Assembly: GCA_007644065.1 (NCBI GenBank)
Contig: VJWN01000012.1
Location: forward strand, 1,353,758-1,417,757
Reading direction: 5' to 3'
DNA from: Margaritispora aquatica
Lineage: Eukaryota > Ascomycota > Leotiomycetes > Helotiales > Discinellaceae
DNA: 64,000 bases
In this document: in pieces, positions 47,795 through 60,161 of the stretch
Position numbering within the stretch: the first letter of the stretch is position 1
Layout: each line of letters starts with the position of its first letter
Notes under the pieces: generated by a model
Seen by the model: only the letters and a program-made list of their open reading frames with translations
Database searches by the model: none
Told to the model about the DNA's origin: nothing
Made by a program: the position numbers and the translations under genes

Positions 47795-48280
47795 ATGACT
47801 TTCGACTGGTCACCATCATACTGCCTCGCCTGTGACAGGCAGACTGACGACAAGGCATACTGTTCAGAAGCTTGTCGTTTGGCAGAGTACGATTCCGGTA
47901 GCAATGCAGGATCCGCAGCATCTTCACCAACCTCATCTCGAAGCCCAATGTCATGGTCTGCTACGAAGCCAACAAACAATGGTTTCTACATGGAGCCCGC
48001 ATACAATTTCAGCACAGCGAAACCATACGGAACCACTCCATCTCCTCGAGCATCGAACTTCTACCAACTCTCTTCAAGGTCCCAGACAACCCCAGTAGCA
48101 TACAGCACCAAGCCAGCTCTTACACCTTCAAGCTCGCAGTCCAGCCTATTCTCTATGCAAAGCACACAATCCACAGCCTCAGAACCAAACCAATTGTCCG
48201 ATGAGTCAAGGAGGGCATTGAGGGCGTACGCCAGTGCATTCGATCAATCTCGATACTCCCGTCGTCAATCGACCCACTGA
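47795..48280 (+). CDS. Ecl1-family zinc-binding life-span regulator
   Basis: A single exon encodes 161 residues. The N-terminal box MTFDWSPSYCLACDRQ, continuing to YCSEACRLAEY, holds Cys10, Cys13, Cys23 and Cys27, the zinc site of the Ecl1/2/3 family. The rest is a Ser/Thr/Pro/Gln-rich disordered tail. Fission yeast Ecl proteins extend chronological life span and respond to nutrient (sulfur, amino acid, zinc) starvation; a similar stress or starvation role here is inference. I chose the ATG at 47795 because conservation starts there and the context is CACAATGA. The frame stays open upstream to 47618, but that part looks like leader. A pyrimidine-rich region of about 1 kb precedes it, suggesting a long 5' UTR. 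Confidence 0.85.
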   Translation: MTFDWSPSYCLACDRQTDDKAYCSEACRLAEYDSGSNAGSAASSPTSSRSPMSWSATKPTNNGFYMEPAYNFSTAKPYGTTPSPRASNFYQLSSRSQTTPVAYSTKPALTPSSSQSSLFSMQSTQSTASEPNQLSDESRRALRAYASAFDQSRYSRRQSTH

Positions 48281-51200
48281 GCCTACACACTCACATACAC
48301 AATCTGCATTTCTCGGCGTTACACCTCAATCCACTCCACTTACGATACAATACACTACACTACATCCTCACATCCTCCACCAGGATCGGCGTTTAATACC
48401 TCGACATCACCTCAAATCGTCATCGGCTATTGTATAAAAAAGCATTTTCAACGGGGCATACACACATCTCTATCATTATCATCAACTGGCATTACAAAAG
48501 TTTCCTAGGGTCACCAAATCATTATCACGCAGCATTAGGGGGGCATCTGGCGTGGGACGGAGCAATTCACATTCGCTACACCAAGCAAGATGGGGGATGG
48601 GAGGAACATCGACGTTGTTCTTCCTACCCCTATCTATTTTACCCGATTTTTATTTTTTTTGTGCAAACGGGCATCGATCGAATTTATCAATCTGTTATCA
48701 AAGCATCATGGGATATTGGACGCAGTTCAACAGGGAATATCATGACGCAAGGGCAATGCGTTAAGGAGCAACACTGTTTTTTTGTTTTATTTGCGGGGTT
48801 GCGAACAGGGGGAGACGGCGCTCGGATCTGGATCAGGATCATGGATGATTTCACAACGAACCCATCTCACTCTTGCTTATTTATTGTTAGCTGGCTCAAG
48901 AGCTTCAGTGTTTGCGTTGTTGCTTTTATTTTTCATGTCAGCGATAGTTTGCTAGAACGATTGTTGTTGTTGTTACATCATGTTCACGAAGACGGGAGAA
49001 GCGAATAGGGAAAGGATATCAGACTGGATGCTATCATATCATGGATGATACTAGGCATTGGATGGAAAGAAGGGAATAGGATTGGACTGAAATGTCCAAG
49101 GTATGGATGCCGAGTACACGAGAAGTGTTTAGTCTAGCAATGGAAACATCTCACTCGCATGGGTCTCTTGTCTGTCAAGACGAGACTCGAGTTTCAAACA
49201 CACTATCATAGTCTTTTCTCCACATCGCTTCAACGTGACTTAGCTACTTCGGCGCTCTCCACTATATCGTCTTTGCTCCACTCTCAATCATCGTCATCGT
49301 GGGGTACTTCCAGCTTGTTTCGTTTCTCTTTTCCCTCAGGTGATGTTCACTTATTAATACGCACCAATAGATCCTGACGATGCTTGGCAGAGACATACAG
49401 TACGACGCAATTATCAATAGTCGCCGAGGTTCCTCGCATCACCGGCACAAGTATCACCAAGACAAACTAGAATCATTCACCAACCGACCTAAACGCCAAA
49501 ATGAAAATGCCATCATCACTTTACTGGTGGATACCCGATGGAATGTACCAAGTGATGGTTCTATTGTTCCCTGACACATGGAATCCAGCCACCTGACTTC
49601 TCCTTTTCTCCACACTATTACCACAGCGCCCAAATCTTGCCCAGCCCAGTTTCCCTTCACGACTCGATCTCGGACCTTTCGGATGTTGTCATCATTGGGA
49701 TTTCCCACTAAAGGATAGGTACGAGCGGGAAGCGAGCAACGAACTGCGGATAAGGCACGTTTAGCAGTCTCCTTAGCACGCGTACCCAGAGTCAGTAACG
49801 TGAGCTAGTCTGGCTTCAGATGGATGAGAAATCAGCGAAGTGGAGTGGCGAAATCATGATCAGACTTTGGATGGTGTTTTCGAATCGGCGCATCGCTGGA
49901 AATCAGCGAACAAAGCTTGGTGGCATGTGTAGTGGGCAGTGGGACGGAGAGGATTGGTTGCTAGTGATTAGGAGGTAGCTACGTGGTTAGTGATGGGCAC
50001 TAGATGGCTGGTGAGAGGTACGCCAGCACAGACTTTGAATCTAGTGTTTTGAAGTTGAGGCTAGTTGAGTAAGTTGATGGTGGTGTTTGGTTGGGCGAGA
50101 AGTTCGTTTGGAGGAGGAGGAGGAGGGGCAGGAGGAAAAAAGGAGGAGGGGTTTTTTCTGGGGAAGTTTTGCTCCGGTGGGTCCCTTTCTTAATGGGGTA
50201 AAGGGGAGGGGGGTTGGAGACATAGTGGGTTCTCCCCTCCATGGAGGAGAAGAATTGGGGAGGAGAATCTGGGGGAAGAGCTGTGTTTTTTTTGGGTTCT
50301 AGACCACCAAGCCAGGTGATTGTGAGTGTCGGGATTCGGGGTTTGGTGACCTAATAGAGCGGATTGTTTGGTGGATGGGAGAGTGCCTTGATGGAAGATG
50401 ACAATTTTGCAAATGCGCATGACAACCGTGAAAATTTCCTGTGCGTCGAATGATTTCCAGTGGCTGAGTTGTGGTGGTTGGGAAATTAAATGGAAATGAG
50501 ATAGAGTTATGGTAGCGAGTGTTGATCCGGCAGGTTGAGTCGAGAGAAGTGTAGATCGAGAAGGAAAATAGGTATGAGGCGGGAATAGACTGCTACTCGG
50601 AACGAGTATTGCGCAAGAAGCCTCGAAGTGGAGAATGCCTTTTGTCTCTTGGGATGGAGATCAGCAGGATCGCCAAATGAGCTTGCTTAACCCATTTCAA
50701 TGTAGACTTTACTTCTCACAGCGCAATTCTAACAACCGCAAAATACCAATATTGTAAGGTAATGGCATCACCACGAGTTAGTACGTGATCATAGCCTCTC
50801 GTGTCACGAGTTAGCAACGCAAGGACCTGAGGCAAAGACGCAAAGACACGAAAACAAGCAATTATCTAAGGATTTGGTAATTGCATAGACAAGCGAAGAG
50901 CTACATAGGCAAGTTGATGCTGTGCGTACACGCTTGAGCAACGCCAATCAATATACGCCTTGACTACCAAATGAAATGGTGTCATTATGAAGTATTATTG
51001 TCTTTCTATCACGGCATTCCTTGAAAATATCAGATTAAATTTTCTCTCGACATTAGCAAATCCGGGTACTTGTACAAACATATGCATGCACCATAGCGTA
51101 ATAGCACGAAATGGACAAATTCCATAACCTCATAACCTCACCACTTCGAGCCTTGGTGTCACCATCCATCACACCATTTCGCTTGACCAGTGAGGATGAA

Positions 51201-54200
51201 ACGAATCTTGTGCAAGCTTTCCCCACAGCCGCGCGCATCAGATCAGATCAGTTCAAAGGCTGAGGATTCGTATGATTAATGTGCTATTGGAATTTGTTGG
51301 TCGACGGAATGTTATTATTTCGCAATTAATCCTTCTGGGTAACATATTTTCACTCCCTCGACCTTGCATTACTTACATACCCGCACTGGCATGATCCCTT
51401 CTTCACAACTCGTCCCATTTTTATTCAGACTCCAGTATCCACTGATGATGCAAACATACTTTCTCGCTTACCAGGTAGTCGAAATTATCCACGTTCCCTG
51501 CACATCGTAGGTTTTCCTCCCTATCGCCAAGGTTTCGAGCATAAAAGCCTGATCTTGAAACAGTGATCAAATCTGGACAACGCAACAAGGATACGATATG
51601 GCGCAACATTTTCCGACTTTCCTCTTTGCGTCTTTCAGCTTGCCAAATGCTACTCATTGCTAATATTCGCCTCTCGTTTCTGCATAGCTTACGAGCAGAT
51701 GAAAACAGGCTGAAGCAGCGTACCCATCAGAGGCTAGGGCAACGTTGTCGTTGTGAGGTACAGGAGAGGGCATGACAGGGGCTACCTTACGCTTGCAGTC
51801 TCACTGACAGGAGGACAGGCCACAAGGAAGAACAGAGAAGCCGGAATGGAAACCCTCCAGGCTCGACGGGCAACAACATCATTGATAGATGATGATCGGC
51901 ACGGAAGGGAGAGCGGGAGTGCCGTCTTTGGTCTGCCCTACCTGCCTTGCCCTTCAATCTCTTCATCCAATTGTACAAGTTGCACTGGGGGTGTGCAATT
52001 TCATCCTTCGTCTTTCGTCTCAGGACCGAAGGACCACAGCGTGTCATGCTATATTTTCACCTTGTTGTGATATCTCACGGTGCTGGTGTTATCAAATGGG
52101 CGTGCACCAATGAGGCTGTCTCTTTGTGATGTTTTTGTGCACAAGACGGGCGGGAAGGAAGGAAGGATGTTTCACACCTAAACAGCCTTGAAGATCGGAT
52201 CTGGCTGAGCACGCACGTCCTTTGGAGGCAGGCTGAGGCTGAGAAAAGAAATTTTTATTCTTAGAGGAAACGTGTGAAAATTTCACAGATGCGAGATATG
52301 TGAACTCAACTGGGTTGCTGGCAAAGCCAATTTGCCCATCTTCCCAGCCAAGGCGGACCTAAGCTCCAGGACAAGAATTCCCAAGCTTCATAGCATCCCA
52401 GTCATAGAGTAGCTGAGTGGGAAAAAAGAAACAGAGGACCAGCTATGGAGCTGTCCTGCTGGTATCTCGTCTGTGACTCTTCATCAATTCCAGGTGAAAA
52501 ACTCTATCCTTGTTCCAAACGACAGCACAGTCATATAACGCAGTCATGATATCTCTTTTGGATAAGCGAGTCTACTTTGATCCCCTACACCGTTCTGTCC
52601 GGTGCCGTCCTTGATCTGCTCGGGTAGAAGAGGAATTGAGTTCAAGGCACGCAGAGCTCGTACCTACCCACCTTACCAGGTACCCGTGAGGCTTTGACGA
52701 TCCACGATCAATATCTGGCAAGATCTGATTTGTGCATCGACAAATTTGCATTTAGCCAACACGATGGCCTTGCTTCAACCTGACGAGACGGCGATGCGGC
52801 TTATGGGGCCCGGTGTCTATCTTGGACCCGAGAGGATCCTTTCTGTGCTGCCTTGCTCGGGTGAAGCAGAACATGGAACGTTGGAATGGAGAGAGAGGCC
52901 CGAGAGAGGGTCTGGAAAGTATGGAGATGCATCCGGTGGTGAGGAGCCTCACACGTGTTTTGCGTGCCTAGGATTGTTTCTAGCAAATTTTATATTGGAC
53001 CTCTATGCGTCCAATCGAGGCTACCGAGCAATTGAAGCTGGCGAGGCATGGAATGGGATGGAATGCACGCTCCGGGACACCGAATTGCCTGACCTCTCTC
53101 ACCGAGACGAAGGGAACGGTTGCCGTATCGTATCGTATGGTTTCGTCTCACTGACAAGTAATTTTCTGAAGAATTGATGTTGCCCAACAAAGCCTTTGTG
53201 GTTGATAATGGTGGTGGTATGGAAGTGGTTCGCGAAGCGGCTGAGAGAACAAAAGACTTCGGTGAAAAAATTTCTCATTCGTCCAGGCTGCTTTCATTTC
53301 AGCACCACATCAGCAGCATCAGCAAAAAACGTGGCCGCCAACATCGCGAACCGCTCCGTTTTCTCATCTCAACATCGCTTTCTCCGTTGCCCTATCAATG
53401 CAGGTTGTAATTATTATTTCAATTGCAACTCCAGCAACGAGATTGACCCCCAAACAATTAAACGATTGTCCGACTCACTACCTAGTAGTTACTAGCTCAA
53501 GATGTTCATCGTGTTAGTGCATGCATGGCCGCTGTAAGGTCTCTTTTGAAGCGTGGTGGTGCCTTGTCAGAACTGGTGAAGTGTCACCAAACGAATGGCT
53601 CGTCCCTTAGTGCCTACAAATTTTCCTCCCGCTTGCTGCTTTTCACGCTCTAGATTCCTGTTTGTGATTGCTTCACCATCGCTAGTTTCTGCGGTTTCGA
53701 TGTTGCATCTGTGCTGTGCTGTTCTTGACCTTGGATCCAGATCCGCGGCAAGTGATGTGCTGGTTCTGTGCTTCTGTTAAAGTTTTCCTCCCTCCCGAAC
53801 CCGTCGACAAGCACCAGGTTGGGTGATTGTTGCTCGGTCTGGCCAGCTCCTCTCTTGACTTGAAGCTCAAAGGACTGTTAGTTAAACACGCCGTTGCGTG
53901 GCCTGTCCTTGTGTCAAATTCCAGAGCTGGATGCCTGCTGGAACATGTCTCGCAGGTCTTGATCCCCGAAGACAGGGTAGAGCAGATTCAAGATCTAAAC
54001 TTCTCCGAGGCAATTGCTGGAATAAAATGTACACAACAAATCACAATTTGTGGGTGAGTATATCTCACGGCACACGCAGAGCTGGGTATCCAAAGATTTA
54101 TCGGTATGGGCGCGGCCCGGTGAGTGTGAGATGAGATCTGAGACATGTGTTGCAGAGTTTTTCTCATCGTCCATTGTTCTCTAGCTGAAGAAAATCGTTA

Positions 54201-57200
54201 GTGGCGTCGTGGTTGGGACCCACAAGAGGATTGTGTTTCGGTCACGGAGATAGATGTCCTTGGTATGAGATGATTCCTGTGCCTTACCGTCTGTTGGGTG
54301 ATAGGTTGGGATGACACCTGTGAAGGAACTTGTCGCAGCGCGTATTTCGTACTCGATGTGATATCTTGTTCCTGAGCATACACTCTCACTGTCTTTCATT
54401 GTTATATGGTTGTTGATTTGAGATTTGAGAGATGCAATGATCGAAAATAGCCAGGAGTCTGGTTTCCATTTTCATAATTGTTTCTGTTGAGTTGCATATC
54501 TGCCCACTCAATTGAAGCCCAGATTGTGAATTACTGCGGCGAAGCTAGAAGCTGGTATCATAAGTATACTCATTGCCGGTGTCTCTTAATTCCCAAGTGT
54601 ATGATAGCCGGCTCGTCACATTCATTACTTCTTCGGGCGAGACAAGTGTGTCTTACATGACGATTGAAGATCATCAACTTGTGGTAAATTTCCCAAACGG
54701 ACAGACATACCTGTTTTGGACGAGCACATGATCTCTGTGTTCAGAAGAAAAAGCAATAAGGGATGTCTCATTTGAGCTTGTCGTAACTTTCCCCGCCGAT
54801 GGTGATGAGGTTATTTCTTCTTCTGGCCGGCTATTGAGATCAGATCAGACTTGGCCACATCGAGCAATTACACAAACCCGCAAACTGTCTTTATTAATGT
54901 CTCTTCATTCACACGGCTCTTGTCCAAGTGTCTAGACCAAGATCTCGGGACGCAAATCGAGCCATCAAAAGCAAGTATCAATGATCCTTTAGCCAATATG
55001 TCCAAGACATCCTCGCACTCGCTTACAAGCTATCAGGTAAAACATGTACTCATCTGCAGAGACCAAACTCTTTGATCCAAGACTTCTTAGAAGGACCTGA
55101 GACTCTTCGCTTAGCTCCTTGATTGTCACATTCTGAAGACACAACACCATGTGTCAATATCCAACAATGGTATTCCGTATGTCTCACGACATCCTCACCA
55201 CATCATCGACTACTGCACCTTTGTATTCATGTCACATGTCCCCCAAATCCAATCCGACAGATTCCGATCTCTCCCTTCAAAATGTCCGCTGCAAAGCCGT
55301 CTTTCTCCGATGTCATGTCTGCAAGCGAGCACTGCGTCGCTTCGCCACGACATCCCCTTTTCTCCTTCGAAACAACAGATACCTGCTTACGGTAGCGTAT
55401 GCATGAAGTGTACAACAGTACCTACCTTATGCACTCAGTGACGTTCAAGATCTAGCTCACGTGCTCTGCCAGATGCCGCGTTAAGGAGGCTAAGGTCGTG
55501 GAGTATCGATGGCAAGTCACGACCTTATTCAAAACCGTCCTTGCCGCGGATGGCTGCAGTGACGACTTGCAACATAATTGGTATTGAAGCTTGAGTGGAG
55601 CGCCTCTAAAAGGGATCAAAATGGCACCAGGCGGTTTTATATCAGCAGCAAACACGTTTCTTAGAGATGTGCATTCCCGTTCCTGCTAATGAGTGAGATG
55701 AGGGGTAAGAAATGGATGGCACAAGCCACATCAAGAGGCGATTTGAGAGATATTCGGCACGTATGGACTATTGTACAGGCTCGGTCTTGGAATCCAGCCA
55801 AGGGGATCTTCCTCCAGAATGCTCTTGGGTCTGGTACGCGTCTTGGGGATGTTATACAACATTCAAAAAGAAATACACATACCAAACTCCCCGAAACCCC
55901 CATAATCTCCTGATTCTCAGAACGCATCCAGGATTTCGAATCCCAAAATCACGCAATCGATCACGATATGCCATTTTCCTTCACCCACCGAGTGTCAACG
56001 ATGTCGTACCACAGCACAGCAGCTTGTGCGACCCTGCCTTGGCTTGCCCTCGTTACCAAAGCACAACCTCGCCCCGGCAGCATACACACGTTACACAAGC
56101 ACCCCGTAACACGGGTAACCACGGACAGGGTCACTCCCTTCTTCCTCACTCTCGCACTTCCGGGATTCACAGGCGCGCACAAGCCGATAATTACCTCGCC
56201 TGTCGAAGTCCTGTCGCACAGAGATAGCAGCCTGGACTGTGGGGTTGATGGAAGGGCGGCCTGGGAGATAGCACAAGAGGGATGGGGTATTGTCTTTTCT
56301 GAGCTAGCGGGCTCCTCCCCCTCCTCCCCTCCTCCTCCTCCCTCTCTCTCACTGCTTCAATGCACGAACCCGAGCCGTAGGAAACCGCCCGTTGAAGATT
56401 CGTGCTGCGGAGAGCTCATTTGTGGTGACATGCAGCACCTGGGTAGGGCAGCGGGCAGCGAGATTTTCGCTAGTTTTCTTACTTGCTTGCTTCACTCAAG
56501 CCTGGTCTGATGCTAGGGTGATGGAATCGTTGTGTTGCCTGCTTGCCTGCCTTTTCGTCGTGTGTGCTTGTGCTTGTACTCTCGCCTGTGCAGGTGTGGG
56601 GGCGCGGACTTGATGCTGGAATATGTCTATCGAGCTGTCGTGACTTGACTTGAGACAGATGCGAAGGGGATTGATGATCACTAGTGAGAACTTAACGCTA
56701 AGGTGTGCGCTGGTGCTTTGAGTATGGCTTGTGGGGATAGCAGTGTGACGTGCTGGCTTAAGAGTGGTGAGGTCAGAGCTGCTTTACTTTAGTGGTACGG
56801 CGTGGATAGGTGGACATGCGAGGTGTACAATTCGAGTGAGCTGTGCTGCTAAGCTAAGTGAGGTAGCATCATCTTGTTATTCTGGCTCAGTGGTTGTTAT
56901 AGGATGCCGGTGTTGTTGTTGCATTTTCTTGTTCTCGCTCAGCTACATTATTGCCGTTGGGTAGGTAACTACAAAATCTACCTCAAATATCCTCAGATTC
57001 CATGTCTCAGCTTATATGCTATAAGAATCGTCCCACTGGGCATCCCTCGTTCGATTTCTCGGCACATAGCACCACAACTCACCTGATCTTCGCAGCACCT
57101 CTCTATTCTACCTTTTTTGATACGTACCCTTTTCCCAACCTCACCGTATCACAACTCATAACTCACTCCTCACTCCCCTCACCACTTTATAGCCCCTCTC

Positions 57201-59038
57201 ACACAATCATCTCCTCTTGGCAGTCGGTACGGACCGAATAAACATACCAAAGTCACTTCAAATTCTCCAAACATGCGTCTATTCCCAAGCCACCTCACCC
57301 TAGCTCAGCTCAGCTCAGCTCATCATACACAAGCAATATCCCCGCGTTCTCACTTGGGTACCATGATACAGAGGAGCCGCCTATCCGACGGCTGCGATGT
57401 TGTGGCGGTTGCAGGGTGTAGTGCTGTGCTGGACTAAGCTAGCGATGTTTGCTGGAATTCAAAGTGAAATTCCTTCGCTGGTATTGTGTTTGTGTTCGTG
57501 TTTGCATTGTGCAATTGCGATGGACAGATCGATCAGAGTGTCTAGGTAGTGGTGTAACAGGAGGATAAAGGACAGTGATGATAGAGGATGACGGGCACGG
57601 GATGTGTGGCACTATGTAGGACGTTGGATGTCGACCCTGAAGTGTCTGGATCTGAAAGAAGTTTGGTGAAATGAACTAAGAACATGGAAGATTCCATATG
57701 GCCATACTAACACTAATGTACTTTTTTTACTGCTTAGATGTCCCCCTTTCTATGTACACAAAGTTTATATATCGTGGGTTTATTGCCCACAAGCTGTGCG
57801 TTTTTATAGCGTCTATTTGGATTAAAGTAAATCTACTATCGACCTACGTATTCAACGAAGCATCTAATTAAAAATTAACACGTTTATGTCATCTTTAGTC
57901 TCGAAGTGATCTAAGAGCCTCATTACTTTGTACCTTGCCTTAGATATTGAATTAGCTCTTTGGTGTAGATAGTATACATCAATATATGCTCGAGGCTGAT
58001 GTCGTCCTAGTGGTTTTATTGTGTTGGGTCTATATAGTTTTTCTCTTTCTAACGTCTTGAACTGGGAGAGCCTCAAACCTAATGTCTCTATTGTCATTTT
58101 CGATTTGCAGGTGATCATTGTGATTGAGGCTTGCATTAACGAAAATTGTGCGAGTGAGGAGGTTGAAATAGAAGTACAGATGAGAATAGAGCTGTATAAT
58201 TTTAGTGATATATTCTAAGAAGCTCATCTGTCATAGAAGATGGGTCTCTTAGAGCACTCAACTAATGCAGTATTGTTGATATAAGGTTGCATGGATATCT
58301 CTAAATATCAAGTAGCTAAGACTACTCGCTTACGAATGAAGTTGAAACTGAGGCCGCCCACACTCTACCAATATACAAACTACGAGCCAAGGAGAGGTTT
58401 GGTAGATACCACACCTGATCGTCTTAATTATATACATAGAACAATCTTGGTGTTCTGTAATAATCAAATTAGACCTCGGGATTCTTGAAAGAACCCCAAT
58501 TGAAATAAAGAACCTCCTCCTAAGCAAATTAGTCAGTCCTACAAGGTCTCAAACACTTATCTCTAAAACAAACAAAAGTGTCAAATATACTCGACGGAGA
58601 CTTCGGCCTTTGTATAGACACGATTTTGTCTTTTGATGGAAAGTAGAGACTTGCCCAAGGCTGGGAGTTTAGGATATAGCGTCAATCAATTTTGTCGCAT
58701 ACTGGTACCCGCTGGTACTGATGATAGCACAGCCATATTGAAGTCGAACGGTTACACTCATGTTGCAACATAATCATAGAGATGGGCTATTTTCAATACT
58801 GAGCATAAGAGACACTCACCATAATTTTGTACTAATTCTTCAACAGAGCCTGGCTGAGCAGGACTCGATTACTCTACTTTGAAGATATATATGATATACC
58901 TAACTACAAAAGTGCAATCCCAAAAACGTCCTATAATAAGTCATCTTAACTTGATCGTCTACTCCATGCTCCCAATTAGTCTCCTCTGCCTTGCCCGTTC
59001 TAATATCAACAACACCCACAGTACTGTTCCTCATTATC
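48281..59038. other. 10.8-kb gene-poor region
   Basis: It starts with the probable 3' UTR of the Ecl1-type gene; an open frame at 48430-49008 has no protein character. A strand-asymmetric G-rich patch lies at about 50110-50285. A TACCTACC/TACCTTACC cluster is near 52660, and (CTCAG)n is at 57303-57320. From 57720 to 58880 the sequence is distinctly AT-rich. No known coding domain, tRNA or complete transposon is seen on either strand. Confidence 0.5.
57720..58880. other. AT-rich island, possible decayed transposon
   Basis: Base composition drops sharply in GC compared with both flanks, and TA dinucleotides are frequent. Only frames under about 90 codons with many stops remain. This would fit an old element eroded by repeat-induced point mutation, but I recognise no transposon protein in it. 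Confidence 0.3.
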
Positions 59039-59626
59039 TTACTGCCCCAACCCATCCTCCACCTCTTCACTATCGTAATCCTCCAGAAAATCAATATATG
59101 ATTGGTGAGCCACCTTTCCATATCCACCCGCCACCGCTGTCGATGTTCTCTTGATCCCACGACCAAAGCCCTGGTTCGCATACGCGCTCCGATTCATTGT
59201 TGTAGTCGCTTGGAGCCTCATACTCTCCTGAAATCCCCCCTCATCGCTATCCATCCAACCCTGTTCTACTCCGTCCTCTTCTCCTTCATCACTCATTGCT
59301 TCAACTTCATATCCATCATCATCAACCCAACCAGTCTCGTCCTCCTCATCACTCGTCCAAAACCTAACTTTTTTTTGTTGCAACTTCGCGGCCCTCTCAT
59401 TCTTCAACTGTTGTTTTCTCCGAGCATCATGAACCCTCAAGCCGACCACAAAAGGCTGCGCAGCAATCCGCATCACGATCCTCACGCTACAGTATAACAC
59501 GAACCAAAAGATGACGGTTAGAATGAAACCAACGTAGATGTAGTCTCGCCATGGGTGAGGTTGCAGGAGTTGGATGATATAACCGACAAGTATGATCAAG
59601 CAAGCAACGAGAAATTCGGGGAACAT
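59039..59626 (-). CDS. two-TM membrane protein with acidic C-terminal tail, function unknown
   Basis: A single exon encodes 195 residues from the ATG at 59626; an in-frame stop lies further upstream and no earlier ATG exists. Two closely spaced membrane helices occur at about 4-22 (FLVACLIILVGYIIQLL) and 30-53 (YIYVGFILTVIFWFVLYCSV). They are followed by a basic amphipathic stretch (RRKQQLKNERAAKLQQKK) and a strongly acidic tail (SDEEDETGWVDDD). The last 60 residues are polar with a final acidic patch (FLEDYDSEEVEDG). The coherent layout and codon continuity argue for a real gene. I do not recognise the family; an ER or mitochondrial membrane site is possible. Confidence 0.6.
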   Translation of the reverse strand: MFPEFLVACLIILVGYIIQLLQPHPWRDYIYVGFILTVIFWFVLYCSVRIVMRIAAQPFVVGLRVHDARRKQQLKNERAAKLQQKKVRFWTSDEEDETGWVDDDGYEVEAMSDEGEEDGVEQGWMDSDEGGFQESMRLQATTTMNRSAYANQGFGRGIKRTSTAVAGGYGKVAHQSYIDFLEDYDSEEVEDGLGQ

Positions 59627-60161
59627 AGCTGACGGTAGTGGTGGGTTGGCTTTGGCTTTGGTCGAGAGACTAGTAGTCCGGCTGAGGGAACTGGGGAAGT
59701 GCGTGCCCAATTGTTTTCAAAATGCGTCTTGCTTCTAGAACAATACGTTCGAGCAGATATAGATCAATAGGAACAATCTTACGAATGCAAGAGAAATAGA
59801 GAGAGGCCGTATATTGCCCTAATGACACTTGCCCGCAAGCAGGGCATCCAGTCTTGAGTTTTGACTCGCCTCAACAAAGAAGAATTGTTCCACTTAGTTG
59901 TGGTTTATCGTCAAAGGCCATTTACTTTTGACAAGAACAACTGCTTGCGATCTCCAAAAGCGTACAAAGAGCAAATGACCCACTTAGCGAAAATCAGGAA
60001 ATAGCAGAACTGATATGTGCTAACCACTGGATCGAACCTCGAAACTTTTGATGTGTAATTCACGAAATTGTTCTCGACGAGCAAAGCGTCTGCAATGTTT
60101 GGATCATCAGCTTTTTGCTTTTCTCTTCATTTATATGTCTCGGCTTTATAATCGTTGTATT
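59627..60161. other. intergenic between the two-TM protein and the lipase
   Basis: A 535-bp gap between two minus-strand genes. It presumably holds the promoter of the two-TM gene and the lipase 3' UTR. Nothing else is recognised; a tRNA-like fragment near 60020-60045 was considered and rejected. Confidence 0.5.

Noticed and set aside
48430..49008. 192-codon plus-strand frame after the Ecl1-type gene
   Set aside because: Its composition is erratic (Trp, Cys, His scattered, no domain), it lies in the expected 3' UTR, and its ATG context is poor.
52746..53177. 143-codon plus-strand frame
   Set aside because: Sequence lacks recognisable domains or hydrophobic pattern, and overlapping minus-strand frames are equally plausible; treated as chance.
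60015..60060. tRNA-like wording (GGTTCGATCC followed by AGTGGTTAGCAC on the minus strand)
   Set aside because: The stem before TTCGATC does not pair with the bases after it, and no cloverleaf with an acceptor stem can be drawn. Probably chance or a tiny tRNA fragment.
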